A stretch of DNA of 42,798 nt from NCBI GenBank assembly GCA_034101475.1, contig JAXEJQ010000122.1:1-42798 (forward strand), read 5' to 3'. Origin of the DNA: Limivivens sp034101475. GTDB lineage: Bacteria; Bacillota; Clostridia; Lachnospirales; Lachnospiraceae. Shown piece after piece: positions 9,562-18,664 of the stretch (its first letter is position 1; each line of letters starts with the position of its first letter). Under the pieces are notes generated by a model that worked only from the letters and a program-made list of their open reading frames with translations, searched no databases and had not been told where the DNA came from. The translations under genes were made by a program, and so were the position numbers.

Positions 9562-11232
9562 TTACTTGTTACTGTCTGCCCATTCCTGCGCTTCTGCCAG
9601 GGCATCATCGCCGCCCAGTGCATGCCAGTTGGAAACCAGGCCGTCATAGCTGTCCACGGACTCGCCGGTAATGATCTTCACAATGGTCTCAATGGTGAGT
9701 TTTTTCAGTGTCGGGGAAACCTCTGCCATTTTCTCTGTCGGGATTCCCTGATAAGCCGGAGAAACGAAACCATCCTCTTTTATCAGCTGATCAAGAGCTG
9801 CATAACCGCCGTTCGGATCACCGAATACGGTATAAAGAGCTGCACCTGAGCTCTGGGCTGCGTCTTCTGCATCCAGAGTTCCTGCTTCCTTGGCATCCAC
9901 GAAAGCTTTCATGTTGGTATAGTCGCTCATCTGTTCCATATTCAGCTCACTGGTATCGCCGGTCTGAAGAGCTGCGGATTCTTTCTGGAAATTATCGTAG
10001 TTTTTCAGCGGAGCCAGTGTCCACATCAGACCTGACTTATAACCGGTATGCTCATTGTCTCCATAGTAAGTATTGAAATCCTCTTCGTTTTCCGGATGGC
10101 AGAGCTTTTTCACACTGAGGTTCATCAGTTTGATCAGCACTTCCGGATTCTCACACTTGGAGCTTACACAGTAAACCTGGGTAAAGCTCGGTGCAAAATA
10201 ACTCTTGTTATCGCCGGTTCCTGTTCCGTCCGGAATGGGAGCTGCCGTAATGTGTGCTTCAGGAGTGCTCTTCATTACACTGGACATGGGAACCATGCCG
10301 CCCCACATAGGTGCAAACCAGATACCACAGCGTCCTGCACCTGCTTCTTCAAAGATAGAGTTGCTGTCCATCGTGATAAAATCTCTGGTGATGGAGCCGT
10401 TCTGGTACATCTCCTGAAGAGTCGTCAGGGCTTCCTTGGCTTTCTCGGCATTTTCTCCACCCCATACAACCTTGCCGTTTCCGTCATCCATGAAAGTCAT
10501 GGCATCAGAGCCGGGATAGAGACCGAAGCATTCGAAGAAACCTTCCAGCGTTCCGATGGATTTTGTCAGGACTTCCACGCCGTCCACAGCCAGACCGTAT
10601 GTATCGTTCTGTCCGTTTCCGTCCGGATCATCCTCCGTAAAGGCTCTTGCCACTTCTTTCAGCTCCTCGATCGTTGTCGGCATCTTTAATCCCAGGTTAT
10701 CCAGCCAGTCCTGACGGATAAACATGACCGGAACCTCATCATAACCGTTACCCATCATGGGAAGACCGTAGATTTTTCCATCCAGCGTGATGGCATTCAT
10801 GCTCTGTCCGTTGTCCACGCCTACATATTCTTTCAGTTCATCAGAAGCATACTTCTCATAAAGCTCCGTGATATCCGCGATCACACCTGTCTGCGCATAA
10901 TTCACATAATCCGTAGCATCCATGCTGATGATATCCGGATAATCGCCGGACATGATTGCTGTGGAAAGCTTGGTCTGTGCCTGAGAACTGTCCACTTCAT
11001 AAATGACATCCGGAATGATGTTATGGGATTTATACAGGTTCACCCAGTCATTATTGCTGGAATCCTGTCCTGCCTTCCAGGAAAAATCCTTCCCCCAGGA
11101 ATACCCGATCTTGATCGTCACCGGTTCCTCAAACCCGTACAGGTCCTCATCTGCCTTTGCCGTTCCTGCCGCTCCGAGTACGGTGCTTAAAACCATGGAT
11201 GCCATCAGTGCCATCATCATTTTCTTTTTCAT
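9562..11232 (-). CDS. Extracellular sugar-binding protein of the CUT1 importer
   Basis: Solute receptor, 556 residues, of the large family-1 type that goes with LplB/YtcP permeases. Residues 1-27 are a classical signal peptide ending AGTAKA before DED. There is no lipobox cysteine, which is unusual for a Gram-positive binding protein. Mature features include several aromatic sugar-binding candidates and the phrase DPDGNGQNDTYGL, common in this family. I choose ATG 11232 because AAGGAGG lies upstream and the signal peptide then begins MKKKMMM; the open frame upstream (to 11304) lacks a good ribosome site. Gene order yesMN, receptor, permeases, glycosidases defines one uptake-and-cleavage system. 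Confidence 0.92.
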   Translation of the reverse strand: MKKKMMMALMASMVLSTVLGAAGTAKADEDLYGFEEPVTIKIGYSWGKDFSWKAGQDSSNNDWVNLYKSHNIIPDVIYEVDSSQAQTKLSTAIMSGDYPDIISMDATDYVNYAQTGVIADITELYEKYASDELKEYVGVDNGQSMNAITLDGKIYGLPMMGNGYDEVPVMFIRQDWLDNLGLKMPTTIEELKEVARAFTEDDPDGNGQNDTYGLAVDGVEVLTKSIGTLEGFFECFGLYPGSDAMTFMDDGNGKVVWGGENAEKAKEALTTLQEMYQNGSITRDFITMDSNSIFEEAGAGRCGIWFAPMWGGMVPMSSVMKSTPEAHITAAPIPDGTGTGDNKSYFAPSFTQVYCVSSKCENPEVLIKLMNLSVKKLCHPENEEDFNTYYGDNEHTGYKSGLMWTLAPLKNYDNFQKESAALQTGDTSELNMEQMSDYTNMKAFVDAKEAGTLDAEDAAQSSGAALYTVFGDPNGGYAALDQLIKEDGFVSPAYQGIPTEKMAEVSPTLKKLTIETIVKIITGESVDSYDGLVSNWHALGGDDALAEAQEWADSNK

Positions 11233-11268
11233 ACCGTAAACCTCCTTGTGTTTGTTTTTGATACTTTT

Positions 11269-11274
11269 ATTATA
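11269..11274 (-). promoter_or_regulatory. Probable -10 element of the binding-protein promoter
   Basis: A perfect TATAAT on the minus strand, with only a poor -35 match (TGGAAA, 17-bp spacer). Such a promoter normally needs an activator; YesN, encoded immediately upstream, is the obvious candidate. Confidence 0.55.
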
Positions 11275-11327
11275 CAGGCAGGTTTCTCCAGTTTCCATGT
11301 GCATGATTTTACTTTTGGTTCATTTCA

Positions 11328-12932
11328 TTACTTCTTCTGCTCCCGGTACTCATTCGGTGACATTCCCATGCAGGCACGGAACGTCCGCGAAAAGGAATGT
11401 GAAGACTGATAACCTGCTTTTTTCGCGATGGTCTGGACTTTTTCCCCTGTACACAAGAGAAGCTGTCTGGACAGTTCCATTCGTTTTCTCAGGATAAATT
11501 CCGATAATCCGATGCCGTATTTCTGTTTGAAGATTCGCGAAAGATAGCTGGAGTTAAAACCGCTCACCGCCGCCAGCTGGGTCAGTGTCAGATCTCCTGC
11601 CAGATTTTCCTCTATGTAAGCAGTCAGTTTTTCAAGAGAACGGTCGGAAAGACTCTCATCCGTCCCTTCGCCTTCCTCAAAAATGACATCGGAGAGGTCA
11701 TAGAGATAACTTCCCGCCTCCGCCCAGGAGCCGTACTCATTAAAATTCATAAGCTTGTAAAGACCAATGCGGAAGGCCAGTTTTTCACTGATCCCCTGCT
11801 CGTTGATGTACTGCATCATAAGAACGGAGACCGAATAATAGAGCTCCAGGGCATTCATATCGTGCATGCTCTCAAACTGGTTCAGGCGGCTGACGATCTC
11901 GCCCAGGATCAGATAGTAGTTCTCTCTTTGGCCATTTTTCAGATAGAGTTTCAACAATTCCATCTGTTTGCCTTTTTCCGGCAGCTTTGTTGTCTCCATC
12001 TCTTTCTTCAGGATTTCTGCATGAGCGATAAGACTTCCCTCACCAGTCATATTTACAGACATGAGCTGGCGAAGCTCCAAAAGCTTTGCATTGAAGGCGG
12101 AAATTGTCACAGGTTCTGAGGACATAATGGCCGAAAAACTCATATCCGCCGTATTTTCCAGTGTTTCCTGTGCATATTCCAGTGCACCCTGGATCACGGT
12201 AAAGAGCCGGTTTGTTTCCGTTTCTTCCTGCTTCAGCTGCGTCATGAGCATAAGGAAATCCTGCTCCATCCCAAAAAACAGCTTCCGCACAGTGGCAGGT
12301 ACATACTGATCAAAAGCGGAAAAGAGATTTTCCAGCATTTCTTCCTGCGTCAGGTCTGCCTGGTCCCTCCGCTCCGGCCGGATCAGGGTGCAGAGCATAG
12401 GCTTCGTAAGATCCAGAGAAAAGTTTCCCTCTTTCTCCCATTTCTTTGGAAGCTCTCCTTTCTTTCTCAGGCTTTCCAGCAGTTCCCGGAAATTCTCCCT
12501 TTCCACGCAGTACTTCATCCACTGGTCCTGACGGAGCTCTTCTTTCCGGCGTGTCATCTGGCGGATCTCTTCGAAAGCCTCCTCCACCGTAGCTTTGATA
12601 ACCTTCTCTTCTTCGCTTTTCAGGATGTATTTTACATCCTTATCCTGGCTTACCCGGTAAATATCCTCAAACTGTGGATAAGCAGTGAGAAAGATTACCT
12701 TGCAGGCCGGCCAGTTTTCCCGGATCCGGTCGTAAAGTTCCATTCCTGTCATGCCCGGCATCTTGATGTCTGTCAGCACCACATCAAAACGAATCCTGTT
12801 CAGAATCTCCAGCGCCTCTTTCCCGGAAACAGCCGTGTGAACCTCCAGTTCCTCTTTCAGATCATACTGGAACATCTCCTCCAGCCAGTAGACATTATCG
12901 ATCTCATCATCCACGATCAGCAAACGGTACAT
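11328..12932 (-). CDS. YesN-type response regulator with AraC DNA-binding domain
   Basis: Two-component regulator expected to activate the adjacent sugar importer when phosphorylated by the YesM-like kinase. The 534 residues have a receiver domain at 1-120 with the acidic pocket DDE (8-10) and phosphoacceptor Asp 55 in LTDIKMPGM, a long helical middle region, and a C-terminal pair of AraC helix-turn-helices (about 430-534) containing SSYLSRIFKQKYG and SSHSFSRTFRACMG. ATG 12932 has GAAGGAGAAGG upstream and overlaps the end of the kinase gene by 26 nt, a sign of coupled translation. Confidence 0.95.
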   Translation of the reverse strand: MYRLLIVDDEIDNVYWLEEMFQYDLKEELEVHTAVSGKEALEILNRIRFDVVLTDIKMPGMTGMELYDRIRENWPACKVIFLTAYPQFEDIYRVSQDKDVKYILKSEEEKVIKATVEEAFEEIRQMTRRKEELRQDQWMKYCVERENFRELLESLRKKGELPKKWEKEGNFSLDLTKPMLCTLIRPERRDQADLTQEEMLENLFSAFDQYVPATVRKLFFGMEQDFLMLMTQLKQEETETNRLFTVIQGALEYAQETLENTADMSFSAIMSSEPVTISAFNAKLLELRQLMSVNMTGEGSLIAHAEILKKEMETTKLPEKGKQMELLKLYLKNGQRENYYLILGEIVSRLNQFESMHDMNALELYYSVSVLMMQYINEQGISEKLAFRIGLYKLMNFNEYGSWAEAGSYLYDLSDVIFEEGEGTDESLSDRSLEKLTAYIEENLAGDLTLTQLAAVSGFNSSYLSRIFKQKYGIGLSEFILRKRMELSRQLLLCTGEKVQTIAKKAGYQSSHSFSRTFRACMGMSPNEYREQKK

Positions 12933-14667
12933 CTTTTCCTTCTCCTTCCAGACAAATAGTCACACAGGTCCCGCCAAAAACACTTCTCTTTATCTCCAGA
13001 CCGGCCATTCCGCCGTAATAGAGCTGAAGCCGCCGGTGAATGTTGATCATTCCTGTGACCTCTCCCTTTTCATTGGCTCCCTTTTGCAGGCTCACCCTCA
13101 TCTTTTCCAGAACTTCTTCTGTCACACTGCCATTGTCCTCCAGATGAATGTAAAAACGTCCATCCTTCTCTTCATAGGAAACCGCCAGAAGTCCGTTTTC
13201 TTCCTTGTCCCCAAGACCGTACTCCAAAGCATTTTCCAGCAAAGGCTGTATAATCAGCCTTGGAACTTTGAGTTTCTGCATCTCTTCCGGCAGCTCTGCC
13301 AGCCGGATCTCCATTCTGGCAGCAAAACGGGATGCCTGGATCCTGGCATAACAGTAAGCGTGATCCACTTCCTGCGAAAGTTCTACATAATCCTGGGCAT
13401 TTCTCGTAAGATACCGGAAATACCTGCCCAGAAGCTCTGTGAGCTCCTCCGCGCTTTCGTATTCTTCCCGGTAAATCTTGCTCCGGATGGAAAACAGGCT
13501 GTTATAAAGGAAATGCGGGTTGATCTGTTCCTGCAGCTGCTTTAATTCCGCCCTCTGCTTCAGTTCCTTCTGTTCATAGACTTCCTGGATCAGATCCTGT
13601 ATCCGGTCTTCCATCTCATTAAAACCTTCATAAAGATAGGCAAATTCACTGTTATTCTTTTCCTCAATATGCTCCTGGAAATTTCCTTTTTTCACCCGGT
13701 TGAACGCCACAAGAAGATGCTGCATGGGCGTATGGATGAGCCGCTGCGTGTAAAGAATAAAGCTCACCGTGATCGCCAGTATGATCAGCCAGGCCGCAAG
13801 GATAAACGTTTTCATCCGATTGATCTTATACATGATCGGCGCTTCCTTGGAATACTGAACAAAGGTTCCAAGTGAGGGAGATTCCTTCGTGATGACAAGA
13901 TAAGATTCCGAACCGATTTTTACCCGCTGGGTTTCCTCATAAATCCCGGTTTCGTCTTTTTTCAGAAGCGAAAGGATATTGCTTCCCAGGTATTCCGCAC
14001 TGGTTCCCGTATCCAGGATCACGGAAGCATCCCGGTAAAAGAAAGCGCCGCTGGTCTCATCCTTGATCATCGTCTGCATCGTCTTCTGAATCTCTTCCCT
14101 GGAAAGGATGATGCTCACAATATGGGAAGGGTAATTCTGCGTGCTGATGCTATGTCGGTCCGCTTCCAGAAAATACATACCGTTCTCATTGATATGAAGT
14201 CCTGAGACATTGTCCTGCATATAATCATCCAGAAGTGCCCAGTCCTCCTCGTTCTGCATACGGCCGGCCGAGGACGGCGTTATCATATAATTGGTATTGG
14301 GAATAAAAAGATAGATATTTTGGATCAGATTGCTGCAGCCCTGGATCGCCTGCAGACGTTCTTCGAGAGACAGAAGGGCGTCTCTCCGCTCATAGTCAGA
14401 AAGGCTGCTCCTCTCCTCCATCAGAAAAACAAGCCGCCTGTCATAAAAGAAATTGATTTCCAGATTATAAATATTTTCCAGCTGAGCATCCAGAGTCTCC
14501 AGGTAATACTCGGACTGTGCGTTCATTCTGTCATAAACCTCTTCTCTGGCAAGCTGAAACGCATTCAGAAAAATAGCGGTCATAACCAGCACGATAATCG
14601 CATTTCCCAGTGCAAAACAGATCAGCTGTTTCACGAAAATAGAATGGATCCCAAATCGTTCTTTCAC
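12907..14667 (-). CDS. YesM-type sensor histidine kinase
   Basis: Membrane sensor kinase, 586 residues. A first membrane helix at about 13-37, an extracellular sensing domain to about 285, a second helix at about 286-306, a HAMP linker, then the HisKA_7TM/YesM-type catalytic core: QINPHFLYNS with phospho-acceptor His 385, and an ATPase domain with LLENALEYGLG and LEDNG. Start is GTG 14667, preceded by GGGGGAG. First gene of the locus; the signal is probably the imported oligosaccharide or the loaded binding protein. Confidence 0.95.
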   Translation of the reverse strand: MKERFGIHSIFVKQLICFALGNAIIVLVMTAIFLNAFQLAREEVYDRMNAQSEYYLETLDAQLENIYNLEINFFYDRRLVFLMEERSSLSDYERRDALLSLEERLQAIQGCSNLIQNIYLFIPNTNYMITPSSAGRMQNEEDWALLDDYMQDNVSGLHINENGMYFLEADRHSISTQNYPSHIVSIILSREEIQKTMQTMIKDETSGAFFYRDASVILDTGTSAEYLGSNILSLLKKDETGIYEETQRVKIGSESYLVITKESPSLGTFVQYSKEAPIMYKINRMKTFILAAWLIILAITVSFILYTQRLIHTPMQHLLVAFNRVKKGNFQEHIEEKNNSEFAYLYEGFNEMEDRIQDLIQEVYEQKELKQRAELKQLQEQINPHFLYNSLFSIRSKIYREEYESAEELTELLGRYFRYLTRNAQDYVELSQEVDHAYCYARIQASRFAARMEIRLAELPEEMQKLKVPRLIIQPLLENALEYGLGDKEENGLLAVSYEEKDGRFYIHLEDNGSVTEEVLEKMRVSLQKGANEKGEVTGMINIHRRLQLYYGGMAGLEIKRSVFGGTCVTICLEGEGKDVPFADRG

Positions 14668-14688
14668 TCATACTCCCCCTTTTCCAGA

Positions 14689-14717
14689 ATTGTAACACGC
14701 TCCCTTTCCTCATACAA
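14689..14717 (-). promoter_or_regulatory. Putative promoter of yesM-yesN
   Basis: Minus strand: -35 TTGTAT (14712-14717), 17-bp spacer, -10 TACAAT (14689-14694), about 22 nt before the GTG start. The -35 is weak, fitting low constitutive expression. Confidence 0.5.
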
Positions 14718-14719
14718 GT

Positions 14720-14763
14720 GAAAAAACTCCCTCCCGCCGGATCCTTTCCTGCGGGAGAGAGTT
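14720..14763 (-). terminator. Terminator of the heat-shock operon
   Basis: Minus-strand hairpin with arms ACTCTCTCCCGC and GCGGGAGGGAGT followed by TTTTT, just after the dnaJ stop. Confidence 0.85.
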
Positions 14764-14767
14764 CTGT

Positions 14768-15988
14768 TTATTCATCTCTGTCTTCAAAGGTTTCTTTCAG
14801 TTTCTCAAAGCCTTCTTTGAAAATGCCTTTTTTCTTTGTTTTTTCTTTCTCCTTTGCCGGAGCAGAGGATTCTGTACTCTGATTCAGAGAATTGCCGGTT
14901 TCCAGATCAAATCTGCGAAGCGCTTCTTTTGCCTCTTCATTCAGCTTTGCGGGCACCTGAACGACCAGGGTGACATAGTGGTCGCCGCGGATCGCTTTGT
15001 TTCTGAGAGAAGGCACACCTTTTCCTCTCAAACGCACCTTGGTATCGGTCTGTGTACCCGGTTTTACCGTGTACAGCACATCGCCGTCTACCGTCTTGAT
15101 CCGCACATCACCGCCCAGCGCTGCCTGCGCAAAGGAAATGGGTGCTGTGGAGAAGATATTCATATCCTGACGCTGGAAGATCGGGTGGCGCTGTACGTTC
15201 ACTTCCACCAGAAGATCTCCCCTGGGACCTCCGTTCACGCCCGGCTCTCCTTTTTCACGGATCCGGATGCTCTGACCGTCATCGATACCGGCCGGGATCG
15301 TTACTGCGATCTTCTTGCGGCTGCTGGTATAACCCTCACCACGACAGTTCGGACACTTCTCTTTCACGATCTTACCGGTACCTCCGCAGTCCGGACAGGT
15401 CTGTACATTTCGAACCATCCCGAAAAGAGACTGCTGGGTATAGACCACCTGACCTTTACCGCCACATTTCGGACAGGTTTCCGGTGTGGTTCCGGGCTTG
15501 GCTCCTGTTCCATGACAGGTGGTACATTCATCCTTCAGATTCAGCTCCAGCTGTTTCTCACAGCCGAAAACAGCTTCCTCAAAGGTGATCGTCACGCTGG
15601 CGCGTAAATTGGCTCCTTTCATCGGACCGTTGTTCGCTGCCCTGCGGCTGCGTCCACCACCTCCGAAAAGATCTCCGAAGATATCCCCAAAGATATCTCC
15701 CATATCACCGCCATTGAAATCAAAGCCGCCAAAGCCGCCGGCTCCACCGCCGCCCTGCTCAAATGCTGCATGACCAAACTGATCATACTGTCTTCTCTTT
15801 TCGGCATCGCTCAAGATCGCATATGCTTCGGAAGCCTCTTTAAACTTTTTCTCAGCTTCCTTGTCACCCGGGTTCATGTCCGGATGGTATTTCTTTGCCA
15901 GCTGCCGGTATGCTTTTTTTATGGTAGCCTCATCTGCGTTCTTATCAACGCCAAGGACTTCATAATAATCGCGTTTGCTCTCTGCCAT
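14768..15988 (-). CDS. dnaJ: Chaperone DnaJ (Hsp40)
   Basis: Co-chaperone that delivers unfolded substrates to DnaK and stimulates its ATPase. The 406 residues show a J domain with KKYHPDMNPGD, a Gly/Phe-rich linker (FGGFDFNGGDMGDIFGD), four CxxCxGxG zinc repeats (CTTCHGTG, CPKCGGKG, CPDCGGTG, CPNCRGEG) and the C-terminal substrate domains. I start at ATG 15988, after GGAGGAGAAAA, rather than the in-frame codon at 16006, because MAESKRDYYEVLG is the family N-terminus. It lies about 136 nt after dnaK; a G/C hairpin in that gap may lower its level relative to DnaK. Confidence 0.98.
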   Translation of the reverse strand: MAESKRDYYEVLGVDKNADEATIKKAYRQLAKKYHPDMNPGDKEAEKKFKEASEAYAILSDAEKRRQYDQFGHAAFEQGGGGAGGFGGFDFNGGDMGDIFGDIFGDLFGGGGRSRRAANNGPMKGANLRASVTITFEEAVFGCEKQLELNLKDECTTCHGTGAKPGTTPETCPKCGGKGQVVYTQQSLFGMVRNVQTCPDCGGTGKIVKEKCPNCRGEGYTSSRKKIAVTIPAGIDDGQSIRIREKGEPGVNGGPRGDLLVEVNVQRHPIFQRQDMNIFSTAPISFAQAALGGDVRIKTVDGDVLYTVKPGTQTDTKVRLRGKGVPSLRNKAIRGDHYVTLVVQVPAKLNEEAKEALRRFDLETGNSLNQSTESSAPAKEKEKTKKKGIFKEGFEKLKETFEDRDE

Positions 15989-16073
15989 TTTTCTCCTCCA
16001 TTCCATGTGCCGCGAAAAAACAGCAGATTCGGCACATCAGGCTCTTCTTCTTGCTTATTTATAAAACCACAAA

Positions 16074-16100
16074 CGGGGGGACGGCTCTCACCCTCCCCCG
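16074..16100 (-). terminator. Possible weak attenuator between dnaK and dnaJ
   Basis: Minus-strand hairpin with a CGGGGG arm and a CCCCCCG arm followed by TTTG. The T-run is poor, so this may be only a partial terminator or an RNA-stability element. Confidence 0.3.
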
Positions 16101-16124
16101 ATCTGTGTTACATCCTGTATGATT

Positions 16125-17984
16125 TTATACCTCTTTGTAGTCTCCGTCAACTACATCATCGGAATTATCTGTGCCTGCTCCGGCGTTCATATCCGGTCCC
16201 GGGCCAGCCTGCTGAGCTCCCTGTGCCTGCTCGTAAACCTTTGCAAACAGCTTCTGAGCGCTCTCCATCAGTTTCTCTTTTGCAGCTTTGATCTCTGCAA
16301 CCTGAGAATCGGTCATATCTTCCGGATTTGTGCTGGCGATGAGACTCTTCAGAGCGTTCAGATCAGCTTCAACAGCAGTCTTATCGTTGGAATCCAGTTT
16401 GTCACCAACCTCTTCCATTGCCTTCTCGGTCTGGAATACCATGGAATCCGCTTCGTTTCTGGTATCGATTGCCTCTTTCCGCTTCTTATCCTGAGCCTCG
16501 TACTCAGCTGCCTCTTTGACAGCCTTGTCGATCTCGGAATCGCTCATGTTAGAACCGGAGGTGATGGTGATGTGCTGTTCTTTACCGGTGCCAAGATCCT
16601 TTGCGGATACGTTTACGATACCGTTTGCATCGATATCAAAGGTAACCTCGATCTGCGGAACACCTCTTCTTGCAGGCGGGATACCATCCAGACGGAACTG
16701 TCCGAGGGTCTTGTTATCTCTTGCGAACTGACGCTCACCCTGTACTACGTGGATATCTACAGCGGTCTGGTTATCAGCTGCGGTAGAGAAGATCTGGCTC
16801 TTCTTGGTCGGGATGGTCGTGTTTCTCTCGATCAGACGGGTTGCGATACCACCCATGGTCTCGATGGACAGAGACAGCGGAGTAACATCCAGAAGAAGGA
16901 TATCACCTGCACCGGCATCTCCTGCCAGCTTACCACCCTGAATGGAAGCACCGATCGCTACGCACTCATCCGGATTCAGGCTCTTGTTCGGCTCATGTCC
17001 GGTCAGGGCTTTTACCTTATCCTGTACAGCCGGGATACGGGTAGAACCACCTACCAGAAGGACTTTGGAAAGCTCGCTTGCATTCAGTCCTGCATCTTTC
17101 AGTGCGGTATTTACCGGACCTGCAGTTGCCTCTACCAGATCATGGGTCAGCTCATCGAATTTTGCACGGGTCAGGTTCATGTCGAAATGCTTCGGTCCCT
17201 CTGCGGTAGCAGTAATGAACGGAAGGTTGATGTTTGTGGTGGTGGCACTGGACAGCTCTTTCTTTGCCTTCTCAGCGGCTTCTTTCAGTCTCTGCAGAGC
17301 CATCTTGTCATTTGACAGGTCTACACCTTCGTTTCGCTTGAACTCAGCCAGCATATAATCGGTGATCTTCTGGTCGAAGTCATCGCCGCCCAGACGGTTG
17401 TTTCCGGCTGTTGCCAGAACTTCGATAACACCGTCACCGATCTCGATGATGGAAACATCGAAGGTACCGCCGCCAAGGTCGTATACCATGATCTTCTGCT
17501 CTTTTTCGTTATCCAGTCCGTATGCCAGAGCTGCAGCGGTGGGCTCGTTGATAATACGTTTTACATCCAGACCTGCAATCTTGCCTGCATCCTTGGTAGC
17601 CTGACGCTGTGCGTCATTGAAGTAAGCCGGTACAGTAATAACCGCTTCGGTTACTTTCTCACCAAGGTAGTTCTCTGCGTCTGCTTTCAGCTTCTGCAGA
17701 ATCATAGCGGAAATCTCCTGGGGAGAATATTTTTTATCATCGATGGTTACGCGGTAGTCGCTTCCCATATGTCTCTTGATGGAAGAGATGGTCTTGTCAG
17801 CGTTTGTAACGGCCTGACGCTTTGCCGGCTCGCCTACCAGTCTTTCGCCGGTCTTCGTAAACGCGACAACAGACGGTGTGGTTCTTGCGCCTTCTGTATT
17901 GGCGATAACAACAGGTTTACCGCCTTCCATAACTGCTACACAGCTATTTGTGGTTCCTAAGTCAATACCAATGATCTTGCTCAT
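16125..17984 (-). CDS. dnaK: Chaperone DnaK (Hsp70)
   Basis: ATP-dependent chaperone, 619 residues, cytoplasmic. ATPase domain begins GIDLGTTNSCVAV and contains VPAYFNDAQRQATKDAG, YDLGGGTFDVSI and LVGGSTRIPAVQ; the substrate-binding domain has DVTPLSLSIETMGG and a helical lid; the C-terminus ends in an acidic DDVVDGDYKEV, as usual. ATG 17984 follows AGGAGGAAAG. Third gene of the hrcA-grpE-dnaK-dnaJ operon. Confidence 0.99.
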   Translation of the reverse strand: MSKIIGIDLGTTNSCVAVMEGGKPVVIANTEGARTTPSVVAFTKTGERLVGEPAKRQAVTNADKTISSIKRHMGSDYRVTIDDKKYSPQEISAMILQKLKADAENYLGEKVTEAVITVPAYFNDAQRQATKDAGKIAGLDVKRIINEPTAAALAYGLDNEKEQKIMVYDLGGGTFDVSIIEIGDGVIEVLATAGNNRLGGDDFDQKITDYMLAEFKRNEGVDLSNDKMALQRLKEAAEKAKKELSSATTTNINLPFITATAEGPKHFDMNLTRAKFDELTHDLVEATAGPVNTALKDAGLNASELSKVLLVGGSTRIPAVQDKVKALTGHEPNKSLNPDECVAIGASIQGGKLAGDAGAGDILLLDVTPLSLSIETMGGIATRLIERNTTIPTKKSQIFSTAADNQTAVDIHVVQGERQFARDNKTLGQFRLDGIPPARRGVPQIEVTFDIDANGIVNVSAKDLGTGKEQHITITSGSNMSDSEIDKAVKEAAEYEAQDKKRKEAIDTRNEADSMVFQTEKAMEEVGDKLDSNDKTAVEADLNALKSLIASTNPEDMTDSQVAEIKAAKEKLMESAQKLFAKVYEQAQGAQQAGPGPDMNAGAGTDNSDDVVDGDYKEV

Positions 17985-18017
17985 AGTTCTTTCCTCCTAG
18001 TTTATTGAAAATGAAAA

Positions 18018-18659
18018 TCAGTTTGCAACCTTTACCATACTGTGACGAACTACCTGGTCACGGTATGTGTAACCCTTTTGGAACTCTTCTGCAATGATAT
18101 TGTCTCCAAGTTCCTCGTCTTCTATATGCATCACTGCATTGTGCAGATTGGGGTCAAATTCCTTTCCGACTGCCTCAATGGGCTTCACATCCAGCTCTTC
18201 GAAAACCGTCAGAATCTGTTTGTAAATCTTTTCCATGCCTGCGGCAAAAGGTTCTTCTTTCTGATCCTCAGGCACAGCGGCCAGACCGCGTTCAAAATTA
18301 TCTACCACCGGGAGAATCTTTTCAATGACGCTCTTGGCTCCCACCTCAAACATCCCGGCTTTTTCCTTCTCCGTGCGCTTGCGGAAATTATCGAACTCTG
18401 CCATCTGGCGCTTTACCTTATCCGTAAGCTCTTCGATCTGCTGATCTTTCTTGTCTTTCTTTTCTTTTTTCTTTCCGAAAAAGCCCTTCTTCTCCGGTTG
18501 TTCTTCCGTCTGTGCGGAAGACGGTTCTGTTTCCTGGTTTTCTTCCGATGCAGTCTCTTCCGGTTCAGCGGTCTCTTCTGTCTGCGCTTCCGAAACCTCC
18601 GGCTCTCCTTCCAGAGCCTCCTCCGGTGTCTGCTCCATGTCCTTTTCCATATCTGACAT
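18018..18659 (-). CDS. grpE: Nucleotide exchange factor GrpE
   Basis: Exchanges ADP for ATP on DnaK. The 213 residues include an acidic, Glu-rich disordered N-terminus (about 1-55), a Lys-rich segment, the coiled-coil dimer helix containing QMAEFDNFRKRTEKEK, and the C-terminal beta domain with FDPNLHNAVMH and GYTYRDQVVRHSMVKV. The acidic tail is longer than in Escherichia coli, as in many Lachnospiraceae. It starts 5 nt after the hrcA stop. Confidence 0.97.
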   Translation of the reverse strand: MSDMEKDMEQTPEEALEGEPEVSEAQTEETAEPEETASEENQETEPSSAQTEEQPEKKGFFGKKKEKKDKKDQQIEELTDKVKRQMAEFDNFRKRTEKEKAGMFEVGAKSVIEKILPVVDNFERGLAAVPEDQKEEPFAAGMEKIYKQILTVFEELDVKPIEAVGKEFDPNLHNAVMHIEDEELGDNIIAEEFQKGYTYRDQVVRHSMVKVAN

Positions 18660-18664
18660 GCCTT

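Noticed and set aside
16119..17315. 398-codon plus-strand ORF
   Set aside because: Antisense to dnaK.
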